64,000 nt of DNA from Prochlorococcus marinus XMU1411 (GCF_017696075.1 NZ_JAAORI010000004.1:124001-188000), one strand, 5' to 3'; positions 1 through 10,226 are shown, numbered from the stretch's first letter. A program made the numbers and translations. Notes: a model not told the origin generated them from the letters alone.

Positions 1-114
1 ATGACATCATTAGATTTGAAGATAATTACGGACGTAATAGTTAAAGTTATTGCACTCTCCAAAAATTACCAAATTAGATTAAATTTTCACAAATTATTTA
101 TTCTTTTTGAATAA
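1..114 (+). CDS. C-terminal end of a CDS cut by the window edge, possibly a polyprenyl-phosphate sugar transferase
   Basis: The first 37 codons are open from base 1 to a TAA at 112-114. An ATG occurs at base 1, but the frame probably continues upstream. The visible peptide has the form SLDLKIITDVIVKVIAL. This resembles the short C-terminal helix (SLxLDLKIIxxT pattern) that ends WbaP/WcaJ-type initiating sugar transferases, a family often placed next to gmd. That reading is an inference from a short tail; it could equally be a small unrelated or decayed frame. Bases 115-239 hold only A/T-rich leader for gmd. Confidence 0.35.
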   Translation: MTSLDLKIITDVIVKVIALSKNYQIRLNFHKLFILFE

Positions 115-174
115 ATTTGATTAAAAATTAAATTTTGAAATTTATTTAAATTGAAGATTTTTTAAATATAAAAT

Positions 175-199
175 TTGACTAAAGATTTTTCACTATAAT
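175..199 (+). promoter_or_regulatory. Candidate promoter of the gmd-fcl-wecB operon
   Basis: A perfect TATAAT (194-199) lies 40 bases before the gmd start codon, and a TTGACT is found at 175-180. The 13-base spacer is shorter than the usual 16-18, so the -35 assignment is doubtful. Such hexamers also arise by chance in DNA this A/T-rich. Confidence 0.3.
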
Positions 200-239
200 A
201 TAAATTGAAGTCTACAAACAAAATCAATATTTTCACTTA

Positions 240-1361
240 ATGTCTAAACGAAAGAAAGCTTTAATAACTGGAATAACTGGTCAAGATGGTAGTTACTTAT
301 CAGAATTTTTATTAAACAAAAACTATGAAGTGCATGGAATTAAAAGAAGGTCAAGTAGTTTTAATACTTCAAGGATTGACCATCTTTATCAAGATCCCCA
401 TAATAATGAACAATCATTCATACTCCATTATGGAGATTTAACTGATAGCACAAATCTAATAAGAATTATTCAACAAGTTCAGCCTGATGAAATATACAAT
501 TTAGGAGCTCAAAGTCATGTAGCAGTTAGTTTTGAGACTCCAGAATATACTGCAAATTGTGACGCTTTAGGTACCTTAAGAATTCTTGAAGCGATAAGAA
601 TTCTCCGTCTTACAGAGAAAACAAAGATCTATCAAGCAAGTACCAGCGAACTATATGGACTTATTCAAGAGAGTCCACAAAGTGAGCAAACTCCTTTTTA
701 TCCTAGGAGCCCATACGGTGTAGCCAAACTTTATGCTTACTGGATAACTGTTAATTATAGAGAAGCTTACAACATGTTTGCTTGTAATGGAATCTTATTC
801 AATCATGAAAGTCCTAGAAGGGGTGAAACTTTTATAACAAGAAAAATTACAAGAGGATTAACAAGAATAAATGCAAATTTAGATAAGTTTTTATATTTGG
901 GTAATCTTGATGCCAAAAGAGATTGGGGTCACGCAAAGGATTATGTTGCAATGCAATGGCTAATGCTGCAGCAGGATAAACCTGATGACTTTGTGATTGC
1001 AACTGGTCGAACAGAAACGGTAAGGAAATTTGTTGAAATGAGTGCCAAAGAACTGGGATGGGGCAAAAATAATAATGATCCTGCAATAATATGGGAAGGT
1101 GAAGGAATAAATGAGATCGGGAAAAGAGCTGATAATGGTGAAATAGTGATTAAAGTTGATCCTAAATATTTTCGTCCTACTGAGGTAGATCAATTAATGG
1201 GTAACCCCAAAAAGGCCTACGAAATACTTGGTTGGGTTCCTGAAACTAGTTTAGAAGAATTAGTCAAAGAAATGATTGCTTTTGATAAAGAAGAGGCCTT
1301 AAAAGAATCATTATTAAGAAAAAAAGGTTTCAAGGTTGCCAGTTTCAATGAGACGCCTTAG
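240..1361 (+). CDS. gmd: GDP-mannose 4,6-dehydratase
   Basis: This cytoplasmic enzyme converts GDP-D-mannose to GDP-4-keto-6-deoxy-D-mannose, the first step to GDP-L-fucose and related deoxysugars. The 373-residue protein has the family's usual length. An extended-SDR Rossmann motif [10 protein letters not shown] starts at residue 11, and the catalytic STSELYG block lies at about 134-140. The active-site pair Tyr159/Lys163 is in SPYGVAK, and the [11 protein letters not shown] substrate block is present. The ATG at 240 is the only sensible start. fcl follows directly and should use its product, so the two are probably co-transcribed. The assignment is firm from motifs. Confidence 0.96.
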   Translation: MSKRKKALITGITGQDGSYLSEFLLNKNYEVHGIKRRSSSFNTSRIDHLYQDPHNNEQSFILHYGDLTDSTNLIRIIQQVQPDEIYNLGAQSHVAVSFETPEYTANCDALGTLRILEAIRILRLTEKTKIYQASTSELYGLIQESPQSEQTPFYPRSPYGVAKLYAYWITVNYREAYNMFACNGILFNHESPRRGETFITRKITRGLTRINANLDKFLYLGNLDAKRDWGHAKDYVAMQWLMLQQDKPDDFVIATGRTETVRKFVEMSAKELGWGKNNNDPAIIWEGEGINEIGKRADNGEIVIKVDPKYFRPTEVDQLMGNPKKAYEILGWVPETSLEELVKEMIAFDKEEALKESLLRKKGFKVASFNETP

Positions 1362-1401
1362 TCGCGGCAAGTCTCAAAGAAATTTTAAGTTTAAAACTGA
1401 T

Positions 1402-2412
1402 ATGGAAAAAAAGATTTCACTAAAAGAAAAAATTTTAGTAGCTGGTGCAAAAGGTATGGTTGGCAGCGCAATATGCAGGGCTTTAAAAAAATCTAATTAT
1501 GGGAATCCTAATAATGGAGGTTCTATTCTTAGTCCCTCTAAAAAGGAATTAAATTATCTGGACTTTTCCACATTGCAAGACTGGTTTAAAAAAAATAAAC
1601 CTTCAATAGTAATTATTGCAGCGGCAAAAGTTGGAGGGATCCTAGCAAACTCATCTAAACCAGCTGATTTTATTATTGAAAATCTCAAAATACAAAATAA
1701 TCTTATAGAAACATCTTGGAAAAATGGCGTGAAAAGACTTTTATTTCTTGGTAGCAGTTGTATCTATCCCAAGCATGCTTCTCAACCTTTAAAAGAAGAA
1801 TATCTTTTAACTGGTGCTTTGGAATCTACAAACGAATTTTATGCAATTTCAAAAATTAGTGGAATTAAGCTTTGTCAAGCACTTAATATTCAATATGGTT
1901 TTGATGCAATAAGTTTAATGCCAACAAACTTATATGGGACTGGAGATAATTATGATATAAACAATAGTCATGTATTACCCGCTTTGATAAGAAAATTTTC
2001 CGAGGCATCTGAGAAATCATTATCATCTGTTACTTGTTGGGGGACAGGAAATGTATTAAGGGAATTTCTACATGTGGATGATTTAGCAAGAGCTGTAGTT
2101 TTTTCATTAGAGAATTGGGATCCTAAAGATTCTTCATCTCCAAAAGATATATATGGGAATCCACTTTATTTCTTAAATGTTGGGACAGGTAAAGATATTA
2201 CTATAAAAAATTTAGCTTTAAAAATTGCAAATGCTACTTCATTTAATGGTGAAATTCATTGGGATAATACGAAGCCTGATGGCACCCCAAAAAAACAACT
2301 CAATATAGAAAGAATTCTCAAGCTAGGATGGGTTCCAAAAGTTGATTTAGATGAAGGTATTTCACAAACAGTCTTTGAATTTTTGAAAAAAGAAAATTTA
2401 AGAGGTATTTGA
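1402..2412 (+). CDS. fcl: GDP-L-fucose synthase (GDP-4-keto-6-deoxymannose 3,5-epimerase/4-reductase)
   Basis: This enzyme epimerises and reduces the Gmd product to GDP-L-fucose with NADPH. From the ATG at 1402 it has 336 residues. It carries the nucleotide-binding motif VAGAKGMVGS (Gly15-Gly21), the SSCIYPK block with Ser118/Ser119 and Cys120, and the Tyr147/Lys151 catalytic pair. The frame is open upstream to a TTG at 1336, inside gmd. The added residues ([10 protein letters not shown]...) do not look like this family, and 1402 leaves a normal 40-base gap after gmd, so I chose 1402. The gene forms an operon with gmd and wecB. Fucose is a common O-antigen sugar in picocyanobacterial islands. 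Confidence 0.94.
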   Translation: MEKKISLKEKILVAGAKGMVGSAICRALKKSNYGNPNNGGSILSPSKKELNYLDFSTLQDWFKKNKPSIVIIAAAKVGGILANSSKPADFIIENLKIQNNLIETSWKNGVKRLLFLGSSCIYPKHASQPLKEEYLLTGALESTNEFYAISKISGIKLCQALNIQYGFDAISLMPTNLYGTGDNYDINNSHVLPALIRKFSEASEKSLSSVTCWGTGNVLREFLHVDDLARAVVFSLENWDPKDSSSPKDIYGNPLYFLNVGTGKDITIKNLALKIANATSFNGEIHWDNTKPDGTPKKQLNIERILKLGWVPKVDLDEGISQTVFEFLKKENLRGI

Positions 2413-2443
2413 GTCTAGTATAGTAGCTGAAAAAACCAAATTG

Positions 2444-3556
2444 ATGCAGAGACCTTTAGTTACTTTTGTTTTAGGTACAAGACCAGAAGCTATCAAACTA
2501 TCGCCATTGATAATCGCTTTTAAAGCTTCTGAAAAGGTTCAAACAAGGGTGATTTTAACTGGGCAACACATAGAGATGGTAACCCAAGTAACAAATATAT
2601 TTAATATAAAAGAGGATTTCAATCTTAATTTGATGCAACATGGTCAGAGTTTAACATTTATTACTAATTCGATTCTGAATGGCCTTGATGCGGAGTTCTC
2701 GAAAAACAAGCCCCAATTCATATTAGTCCAAGGAGATACAACTACAGCATTTGCTGGGGCTTTGGCAGCCTTTTATAAAAATATTCCTATAGGTCATGTT
2801 GAAGCAGGATTAAGGACTGGTTCATTAGATAATCCTTTTCCAGAGGAAGCCAACAGAAGATTAATATCTCAGATTTCAACACTTCATTTTGCACCTACAA
2901 AAAATGCATATTTAAATCTTATAAATTCAGGAATTAATAAAGAAAATATTCAAATAACAGGTAATACTGTAGTTGATGCCTTGAAGATCATAGCTGAAAA
3001 GGATCTTAAAAATAAATGTAATGAAATCTATTCTGGCGGAGATTATCTTATTCTATTAACAGTACATAGAAGAGAAAATTGGGGAGAAAACCTTAAAAAT
3101 ATAATAATTGCTATTAAAAAAATCGTTCAGTTCCATACTAATATTTCAATTGTTTTACCCATGCATAAAAACAAAATAGTTAGAGATATTTTAAAAAATG
3201 AGCTTGGGGAAAATCCCAAAGTTATTCTTACTGAAACACTGCCATATGATCAATTAATATCTGTAATGAAAAAAAGTTACTTTATTATTACTGACTCAGG
3301 CGGCATTCAAGAAGAAGCACCTACTTTAGCAAAACCTGTCCTAGTCATAAGAGAAACCACAGAAAGAACTGAGAGTATTGAAGCAAAAACTTCAAAGTTA
3401 ATAGGTACCAATCCAGATAATATATTTAAAGAAGTTTCAGAATTAATTTTAAATAAAACTAAGTATCAAAAAATGGCAAAAGCTATTAATCCATATGGAG
3501 ATGGTAATTCAAGCAAACGAATTCTAAGTCACTGTCTTAATTTTTTGAAAATTTGA
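2444..3556 (+). CDS. wecB: UDP-N-acetylglucosamine 2-epimerase (non-hydrolysing)
   Basis: This enzyme interconverts UDP-GlcNAc and UDP-ManNAc in the cytoplasm. The roughly 370-residue protein carries the family landmarks in order: GTRPEAIKLSPL near the N terminus, EAGLRTG, FPEEANRR, TGNTVVDAL, TVHRRENWG and the UDP-binding ITDSGGIQEE block. The track start is TTG at 2441; the adjacent ATG at 2444 gives the standard MQRPL beginning. The gene follows fcl by about 30 bases. The matching UDP-ManNAc dehydrogenase (wecC) lies at 5488-6714 on the other strand, so UDP-ManNAcA is a likely product. Its non-hydrolysing type differs from the NeuC-like protein at 23.0-24.2 kb. Confidence 0.95.
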   Translation: MQRPLVTFVLGTRPEAIKLSPLIIAFKASEKVQTRVILTGQHIEMVTQVTNIFNIKEDFNLNLMQHGQSLTFITNSILNGLDAEFSKNKPQFILVQGDTTTAFAGALAAFYKNIPIGHVEAGLRTGSLDNPFPEEANRRLISQISTLHFAPTKNAYLNLINSGINKENIQITGNTVVDALKIIAEKDLKNKCNEIYSGGDYLILLTVHRRENWGENLKNIIIAIKKIVQFHTNISIVLPMHKNKIVRDILKNELGENPKVILTETLPYDQLISVMKKSYFIITDSGGIQEEAPTLAKPVLVIRETTERTESIEAKTSKLIGTNPDNIFKEVSELILNKTKYQKMAKAINPYGDGNSSKRILSHCLNFLKI

Positions 3557-3658
3557 TGCTATAACTTTGCAAATATCAGGTGAAATAATTATCTCTTTTC
3601 TTAAATCATAGTTAATTTATTTTAATTAAATTTCTCTTTTATTAATAAAAATATATTG

Positions 3659-5506
3659 CTAGGCATTGCAATTATTTTTAATCTTAACAGGAATTTCTAT
3701 TTTTTTTATTCCACTGCTTATTTCCCCTGTCAGGCACAAACTCAAACGTTTTTCTCTTATCCCAAAACCCTCAGAATAATATGTTTCGCAAATTGTATGT
3801 TTTGCTCCGTACTTTTCTTCTGCGATTTTAATTATATTTTTTAAAACTTTTTTATCTACTTTAGGACCTAAATGCCACCATTGACGCCAATACAAATCTA
3901 TTCTGGAACTTATTTGATCTATTAGTACAAAGTCAAGATTACCATCGATATCTAACGATATTGAAATTTCCCTTCTATGAGCAGCATTGATTTTCTTAAG
4001 CGAATCATTTTCTCCTGAAACAACTAATTTATTATTAATTTTAAGAGACTTATTAAATAGGGATTGAGACTTTCTTGCTGCACGAAAACTTTTCCATACT
4101 TCAACTGATTCAATCCAGTTTATTTTTTTCTTATTAAAATCAGATTTGATAGCAAATTGGATTAGGTTATGAGCCTCACCAGAACGCTCGTATAATCTTT
4201 CAGATATATTTTCATATCCGCTAGTTCCCACTTCTGCAAAAACAGGTGCTCCTTTAAAAAATAAATCGAAAGTTAATTGATCAGAATGAACATGTGCTGC
4301 CTGATGTTTTGGACAAGGTGTTCCATTTTTAAAAACTAATTCCCAGCTCGATCCTGGTCTTAAAAAATACCATCCAGTATCTTTAAGTTCTCTTATTCCT
4401 AATTTATTATCTATTGATATATACCTGTTAGAGTTATTTTTAATTTCATTGCTAAAAATCAAGTCAATTAAATTATCTCTAACAGGTGTTAATATTTTTC
4501 TTTCTTTATTTAAGAAAGATTTAGCAAAATTCAGAATATCTGTATTAGATTCGTACAAATTATTAGGAGAATCATTGAATCTTGGCATCCTTCCTTTTTC
4601 TAAAGATGCTATCTCTATCCACTCAACCATTAAATGAATTTTTTCTATAAGCCAAAAAGGTCTTTCTTGTTTAAAATATTCTATTATTATTGCCAGTTCA
4701 GTTAATCTATCAAGCAAAAGTATGTGATATGAGGCGCTCCTTTCTTGATGACCTCCATCTTTTAGTATTTGAGAATCTAATTCCTCCTTTAAACTAATTA
4801 TTGCATATTCATATATCTCTTCTGATTTAATCGAATTAAATTGAAGACTAGAAATAATTAAAGATATAATATTTTCTAGCCAATGATTGCCTCCATGGCA
4901 TTTTTCAGGATGACTATATAACCAACAAGTTTGTATCCAAAGTGAATTCAATCTTTTTTTTGTTGCAAGCTCAGGGAAAAATCTAAACAACAAAATCCAA
5001 TTTCTTATCCTTAAGGAAAGTGTATAACTATGCCATCCATCACCTTTTGAGATTGGGTTGAAATCAATCCAATTATCAATTAAATGAGGCAAGTATTTAA
5101 GATATTTGATTTGTTTTTTTTCTAGTAAAATTTCTTCAAGCCAAGATCTAGACCAATCAAAATAATGGAGATTAAATTGCCATAATCTTGAACTTTTATT
5201 ATTCCAATCCTTAATAGGCAATTCCAAATCTTCTCTAACATTTAAGAATTTGAAAGAAATCTTATTTAATTTTTTATGTTCCTTATCAAGAAAATAATTA
5301 TAATTAGCCAATTCGAGCATTTTATTTTTTTTATAAATTAGTTTCTTAGTATTTTTAATTACAAAAAACTTAACTATATATTTGGGTAAAAAATTATCTA
5401 ATAATCTTCTAGATTCATATCTGAATCTCAAAAAAAGTCTATAAAAACCAACATCCTTTAATGTATGAAAATATAAGTAAATTTTTCTCAATTTACTAAT
5501 CCGCAA
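3659..5506 (-). CDS. Heparinase II/III family protein (copy 1)
   Basis: The protein is about 610 residues, a length typical of heparinase II/III-like (alginate lyase-like) proteins. It has an alpha/alpha-toroid N-terminal half with the HGGNHWLEN motif and a beta-sandwich C-terminal half with HVHSDQLTFDLFF. These Asn-His and His-x-x-Asp-Gln-Leu blocks are the conserved, probably catalytic, positions of the family. No signal peptide is visible, so it may act in the cytoplasm. Proteins of this type in capsule clusters are thought to modify uronic-acid-containing glycans, but their reaction is not established. The annotated TTG start overlaps wecC by 19 bases; a second TTG five codons later nearly removes the overlap. 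A second copy occurs at 12357-14579. Confidence 0.82.
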   Translation of the reverse strand: MRISKLRKIYLYFHTLKDVGFYRLFLRFRYESRRLLDNFLPKYIVKFFVIKNTKKLIYKKNKMLELANYNYFLDKEHKKLNKISFKFLNVREDLELPIKDWNNKSSRLWQFNLHYFDWSRSWLEEILLEKKQIKYLKYLPHLIDNWIDFNPISKGDGWHSYTLSLRIRNWILLFRFFPELATKKRLNSLWIQTCWLYSHPEKCHGGNHWLENIISLIISSLQFNSIKSEEIYEYAIISLKEELDSQILKDGGHQERSASYHILLLDRLTELAIIIEYFKQERPFWLIEKIHLMVEWIEIASLEKGRMPRFNDSPNNLYESNTDILNFAKSFLNKERKILTPVRDNLIDLIFSNEIKNNSNRYISIDNKLGIRELKDTGWYFLRPGSSWELVFKNGTPCPKHQAAHVHSDQLTFDLFFKGAPVFAEVGTSGYENISERLYERSGEAHNLIQFAIKSDFNKKKINWIESVEVWKSFRAARKSQSLFNKSLKINNKLVVSGENDSLKKINAAHRREISISLDIDGNLDFVLIDQISSRIDLYWRQWWHLGPKVDKKVLKNIIKIAEEKYGAKHTICETYYSEGFGIREKRLSLCLTGEISSGIKKIEIPVKIKNNCNA

Positions 5507-6714
5507 AAATCTAATACATTTTTATTTAGGAAATCTAATTGATAAAATTCAGAATGGGAAACAAGTAAGATATGAATATCAACCGAATGATATATTTCAT
5601 CCAAAGATACCAAATCAAATAGATCAATATTTTTGATATTAGGGTCGCATACAACCACATCAAAATTATTGGATAATAATTCTAATACTATTTTCAAAGC
5701 AGGGGATTCTCTAGTATCGTCTACATTAGGTTTAAATGAGATCCCATAGCATCCTATTTTAATTTCTTTTTTTAACTTGCCTCTTATTTTTTCAACATAA
5801 TCCATAATTTTATTCAATACCCAAGTTTCCTTATGCAGATTAACCTCCCTTGCAGTTCTTATTAAAGAGGAATTATCAGGGAAACTAGAAGTTATAAACC
5901 ATGGATCAATTGCAATGCAATGACCTCCAACTCCACAACCTGGTTGTAATATATTTACTCTTGGATGATGATTTGATAAACTTATCAACTCATTTGCATC
6001 TATACCAATTTCATCGCAAATAATGGAAAGTTGATTAGCAAATGCAATATTTAAATCTCTATAGGAATTTTCAGTGAGTTTGACCATCTCTGCAGTTTTA
6101 GTAGAAGTGATAAATAATTTACCTTTACAAAAAGATCGATAGAAAGCCTCTGCTAATTTTGATGATCTTGAATTAATGCCTCCAATTACTCTGTCATTAT
6201 TTGTCAATTCAAACAAAATATTTCCAGGCAATACTCTTTCAGGACAATAAGCAACATTTAATTCTGAAAAGTCAATATTAGAATTTTCTTGGAGCTTTTT
6301 TGCAATTATATTTGAAGTTCCAACTGGGCAAGTTGATTCTAGTATTATGAGATCTCCCTTTTTTATAAAAGGAGTTATTGAATCTATAGCATTCAAAACA
6401 TATGAGATATCTGGCTTAGGCAGTTTATTATTATTTATTTGCAAAGGGGTTGGAACACAAATAATGAAAATATCTGATTGAGCTGGTTTGGTTGAAACTT
6501 TTAATAATTTTTTTGATACTGCTCTTGAAATTAAATCTTTAAGACCATTTTCTTTAATATGAATTTCACCTTTTTTGATTATGTTAACTACGGAATCATT
6601 TGTATCAACACCTAATACATTAAAACCAGCTCTAGTCAATATTGCAGCAGTAGGTAAACCAATATATCCCAGACCAAGTATACATATTTTAAGATCTTTA
6701 AATTCTTTTTTCAT
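5488..6714 (-). CDS. wecC: UDP-N-acetyl-D-mannosamine dehydrogenase (UDP-ManNAcA synthesis)
   Basis: This NAD-dependent four-electron dehydrogenase oxidises UDP-ManNAc to UDP-ManNAcA. It has 408 residues, with the Rossmann motif ILGLGYIGLPTA near residue 12, the CPERVLPGN block, and the catalytic-cysteine segment GCGVGGHCIAIDPWF. The FKPNVDDTRESPA block, common to the UDP-glucose/ManNAc dehydrogenase family, is also present. GVGGHCIAIDPWF is the WecC form rather than the UDP-glucose dehydrogenase form. The gene is probably co-transcribed with the downstream heparinase-like gene, which suggests that ManNAcA or a related uronate is in the substrate of that protein. It completes the pathway begun by wecB at 2444-3556. 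Confidence 0.92.
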   Translation of the reverse strand: MKKEFKDLKICILGLGYIGLPTAAILTRAGFNVLGVDTNDSVVNIIKKGEIHIKENGLKDLISRAVSKKLLKVSTKPAQSDIFIICVPTPLQINNNKLPKPDISYVLNAIDSITPFIKKGDLIILESTCPVGTSNIIAKKLQENSNIDFSELNVAYCPERVLPGNILFELTNNDRVIGGINSRSSKLAEAFYRSFCKGKLFITSTKTAEMVKLTENSYRDLNIAFANQLSIICDEIGIDANELISLSNHHPRVNILQPGCGVGGHCIAIDPWFITSSFPDNSSLIRTAREVNLHKETWVLNKIMDYVEKIRGKLKKEIKIGCYGISFKPNVDDTRESPALKIVLELLSNNFDVVVCDPNIKNIDLFDLVSLDEIYHSVDIHILLVSHSEFYQLDFLNKNVLDFCGLVN

Positions 6715-6923
6715 TTTATAAATTTAGTAAAATCTCGAACAATTAATTTTTTATTGGTAAATTATCATGTTTCATATAAATTTAAAAATTAGTTAGGCTT
6801 TTATCAATAGAATTTATATTACATTAAAACCTAATTAAATTAATTTAAAGACAATAAATTTTTATTAAATTAGGCTTATTGTTAGAATATTAAAAAGGCT
6901 ATAAATTATCTTAATATTTAGCA

Positions 6924-9044
6924 TTGAAACAACTTTTCCAATCATTATCAGACGGTAAAACTTGTATTCAAGAGGTGCCAATTCCTAATCTAAGTAAAGG
7001 CAATCTTCTAATAAAAACGCATTGCTCATTATTATCCTCTGGAACTGAGAGAATGCTAATAGAATTCGGAAAATCAAACCTTATCGGCAAAGCAAAACAA
7101 CAACCGGATAAAGTAAAAGAGGTATTAAATAAACTTAAAACTGACGGTATATTATCAACAATAGAAACTGTTAAAAACAAATTAGAATTACCAATCCCTC
7201 TAGGTTATTGCAATGTTGGAGAGGTTATCAGAATAGGGGAAGAAGTATCAGGATTTAAATTAGGAGATCGAGTTATCTCCAATGGTTCTCATGCCGAAAT
7301 AGTTTCTGTTCCCAAAAATTTATGTGCACTTATACCAAATGAAGTAAGTAATGATAGAGCTGTTTTTACCGTACCTGCATCTATAGCTTTACAAGGCATA
7401 AGGCTTGCAGAGCCAACTTTTGGAGAAAAATTTGTGGTTATTGGTCTTGGATTAATTGGCCTTTTAACAGCGCAGGTTTTACTAGCTCAAGGATGTGAAG
7501 TTATTGGAATTGATAACGATTTTTCCAAATGCAAGTTTGCAGAAAAATTAGGTATAAAAACTTTTCACAATAAAGAAGGTTTTGATTCAGTTGATGTTTT
7601 ACTAGGCAAATCTGACTATATTGGATTTGATGGGATATTAATTGCAGCCTCAACTCCTTCAAGTGAACCAATTAATTTTGCAGCAAAGATTTGTAGAAAA
7701 AAAGGTAGAATTATTTTAATTGGAAGCACAGGAATTGATATTTCTAGAGATAATTTTTATAAAAAAGAATTAACCTTTAAAGTAAGTTGCTCTTATGGAC
7801 CTGGGAGATATGATCAGAGTTACGAAAATGACGGTCAGGATTATCCTATAGGATATGTTAGATGGACAGAACAAAGAAATTTTAAGGCAATTCTCTCTTC
7901 TATGGAGAAAAATTTAATTAAGCCAGAAGTTATAATTTCAAGTAAATTTGAATTCAAAAATGCTTTGGAAGCCTATGATGAATTACTAAACGATAAAGCA
8001 AGTTTAGGAATCGTTCTTGAATATACCAAAAGCAATAATAATATTGTTAAATCTACTATTATCCTAAATAAAGATAAAAACCCCTCAGAGAAAAATCTTT
8101 TAACAGACTTTATAGGTGGTGGTAATTATGCTGGCAAAACACTTATTCCTATTTTCAAACAATCAGGAGCAAAACTTAATACATTATCAACAATTTCAGG
8201 CTTGAATTCGTCACATCTTGGTAAAAAATTTGGTTTTAAAAAAATAACTACAAATAGAAATTTAATCTTTGATGAAAAAGAAGCGAATATATTAGCAATT
8301 GCATCACAACATGATTCTCATGCAGAATACATCATAAAAGGATTAAAAGAAAAAAGAAAAATTTTTGTCGAAAAACCTTTATGCATAAATAGAATACAAT
8401 TCAACGAAATAAAGAAAACTTATCTAGATCTTATTGAAAATAATAGGAATAATTCAACTCCAATTTTGATGGTTGGTTATAATAGAAGATTTTCAAAATT
8501 TATAAAAAAAATAAAAACCAAAATTGACCAACTTAACTGTCCAAAAGCATTTATATACAAGTGCAATGCAGGCTATATACCTGAAAGTCACTGGACACAA
8601 GATAGAAATAAAGGAGGAGGCAGACTTATTGGAGAAGCATGCCATTTTATTGACTTATTGAGATTCCTCGCCAACGATAAAATAAAAAATATAAATTTTA
8701 CTGAGTTAGTACAAGAAAACTCCTTAAATGATACATTTACACTTAACATAACTTTTGTTAATGGATCTATAGGCACAGTGCATTATTTTTCTAATGGGAA
8801 CAAATCTTATCCCAAAGAGACTTTGGAGATATTCGCTGAAAATTCTATTATAAAATTAGATAACTTCAGAAAAATCAGATCATGGGGCATTAATCTAAAT
8901 GAATCTAATAATTTCAGGCAAGATAAAGGTCAAAAAGAATGTATTAGATCCTTTTTAGAAACTGTAAGATTAGGCAAGGAACAACCAATACCAATTAATG
9001 AAATTTTTGAAGTTCAAGATTGGATTTTAAAAATAATGAATTAA
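6924..9044 (+). CDS. Bi-domain oxidoreductase: MDR (zinc-dehydrogenase-like) fused to Gfo/Idh/MocA (copy 1)
   Basis: The 706-residue protein has two halves. Residues 1-375 are a medium-chain dehydrogenase with the cofactor motif VIGLGLIGLLTAQ near 173. Residues 390-706 are a Gfo/Idh/MocA domain with FIGGGNYAG, the EKPLCI catalytic-lysine block and GGGRLIGEACHF. The MDR half starts SLLSSGTE where zinc enzymes have a Cys ligand, so it looks zinc-less. This architecture occurs in polysaccharide loci beside heparinase-like proteins, but its substrate is unknown to me; a nucleotide- or lipid-linked sugar redox step is likely. The start is TTG at 6924. It is transcribed divergently from wecC across about 210 bases. 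A paralogue lies at 14607-16760. Confidence 0.85.
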   Translation: MKQLFQSLSDGKTCIQEVPIPNLSKGNLLIKTHCSLLSSGTERMLIEFGKSNLIGKAKQQPDKVKEVLNKLKTDGILSTIETVKNKLELPIPLGYCNVGEVIRIGEEVSGFKLGDRVISNGSHAEIVSVPKNLCALIPNEVSNDRAVFTVPASIALQGIRLAEPTFGEKFVVIGLGLIGLLTAQVLLAQGCEVIGIDNDFSKCKFAEKLGIKTFHNKEGFDSVDVLLGKSDYIGFDGILIAASTPSSEPINFAAKICRKKGRIILIGSTGIDISRDNFYKKELTFKVSCSYGPGRYDQSYENDGQDYPIGYVRWTEQRNFKAILSSMEKNLIKPEVIISSKFEFKNALEAYDELLNDKASLGIVLEYTKSNNNIVKSTIILNKDKNPSEKNLLTDFIGGGNYAGKTLIPIFKQSGAKLNTLSTISGLNSSHLGKKFGFKKITTNRNLIFDEKEANILAIASQHDSHAEYIIKGLKEKRKIFVEKPLCINRIQFNEIKKTYLDLIENNRNNSTPILMVGYNRRFSKFIKKIKTKIDQLNCPKAFIYKCNAGYIPESHWTQDRNKGGGRLIGEACHFIDLLRFLANDKIKNINFTELVQENSLNDTFTLNITFVNGSIGTVHYFSNGNKSYPKETLEIFAENSIIKLDNFRKIRSWGINLNESNNFRQDKGQKECIRSFLETVRLGKEQPIPINEIFEVQDWILKIMN

Positions 9045-9048
9045 TTTG

Positions 9049-10197
9049 CTAACAAAATAATTCTTTATTACTTTTCAAAATTTTTTCAATATTTATTTTA
9101 TTTTTTACAAACTTTACAGAGTCTAATCTTTTCTTTTCGTACTCTTTTGGTGAAAGCTTCGCGATATTATTTATAGAATCAACGAAATCTAACTTATTTA
9201 ACAAGGAAATATCCCAACCTGCATTATGTTTAGATAAATCCCTCCAAGGAGTTTGATTAGAGATTAATACAGGGGTCCCCACTGATAAGGACTCGAATAT
9301 TGTATGACCATAGTTCTCACTTTTTGTTGGCAGAAAAAAAAGATGGTTTTGACTAATTATTTCTCCAACTTCTTTATGGTCTATAGAGCCTAAATAACTA
9401 TATGAAATATTAAAAGGTAGTTCTTTCAACAACTTAAGGCAATAATCCCAAAAATCCTTATCGCATATAGGTCCCACTATTTCAAAGTGAACATTTATTT
9501 TTAACTCTTTTAAAACCTTAATCGCAAAATCTAAGTTCTTTATAGAAGAAATTCTTGACAAAAAAATTATTTTTAGTGGATTCATTGACAAACTTAAATT
9601 ATTAACATTTCGATCAAGATTAATTTCTGGTATATCAGGAGCAATTTTAATATTTAATATTCTACTTTTGAAAATATTTTGTATATCATTTAATTCATAA
9701 ACACTTGATGCCTGCCAAATAACATCTTGATCTAGATTTAAAAACTTAAATATATTTAAATAAATAATTTTACGAAATTTCTTGATACTTAATGCGCTTA
9801 ACGAAAATTCACCTCTAGGGGCGATAATTATTTTAGTTCGTGGAATTATTTTTAGGTACAACATTATTATAACTATTATTGAAAATTGAAATGAAAAAAA
9901 ACTATTTAAATAAATATAGTCGTATGATTCACGCCTAAAAAATCTTGGGAATTTATATAGAAAATATAAAAAATTTGATATATAAAATATCCTACTATTA
10001 TAAGCTTCATTCCAATCATCTACTTTAATATTTTGGAAAGAATTTAAATCATAAACATCTCTATCAGAAGTTACTATGTGAAAGAAATAATCATTACCTA
10101 TTTTGTTAATTAAATTAGCTATTGTTCTTACAGGACCACCGGATTTATAACCCGGTAAATAATATTTTATGAAGCAAATTATTTTTTTTTTATACAT
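9049..10197 (-). CDS. Glycosyltransferase, GT4-like (GT-B fold)
   Basis: This protein transfers a sugar from a nucleotide donor to the growing glycan at the inner membrane's cytoplasmic face. It has 382 residues. A glycine-rich acceptor-domain start contains GYKSGGPVRTIANL at about residues 16-29. A Glycos_transf_1 C-terminal half includes IIFLSRISSIKNLD and the nucleotide-binding segment SENYGHTIFESLSVGTPV with the family's E-x7-E pattern. The donor cannot be told from sequence. It ends 4 bases from the convergent end of the bi-domain oxidoreductase. It is the last gene of a minus-strand run (16760 to 9049) that also holds a putative polymerase, a GT and the second heparinase-like gene. Confidence 0.85.
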   Translation of the reverse strand: MYKKKIICFIKYYLPGYKSGGPVRTIANLINKIGNDYFFHIVTSDRDVYDLNSFQNIKVDDWNEAYNSRIFYISNFLYFLYKFPRFFRRESYDYIYLNSFFSFQFSIIVIIMLYLKIIPRTKIIIAPRGEFSLSALSIKKFRKIIYLNIFKFLNLDQDVIWQASSVYELNDIQNIFKSRILNIKIAPDIPEINLDRNVNNLSLSMNPLKIIFLSRISSIKNLDFAIKVLKELKINVHFEIVGPICDKDFWDYCLKLLKELPFNISYSYLGSIDHKEVGEIISQNHLFFLPTKSENYGHTIFESLSVGTPVLISNQTPWRDLSKHNAGWDISLLNKLDFVDSINNIAKLSPKEYEKKRLDSVKFVKNKINIEKILKSNKELFC

Positions 10198-10226
10198 AAT
10201 TTTAATTATATATTACTTTGTTTAGA

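Noticed and set aside
1336-1401. N-terminal extension of fcl starting at TTG inside gmd
   Set aside because: The residues do not resemble the family, and the ATG at 1402 gives a standard start 40 bases after gmd.
3656-3844. 62-codon plus-strand frame at the end of the heparinase-like gene
   Set aside because: It overlaps the conserved C-terminal coding sequence on the other strand and has no independent support.
6968-7180. 70-codon minus-strand frame within the oxidoreductase gene
   Set aside because: It is fully inside a well-supported gene in another frame and has no domain pattern.
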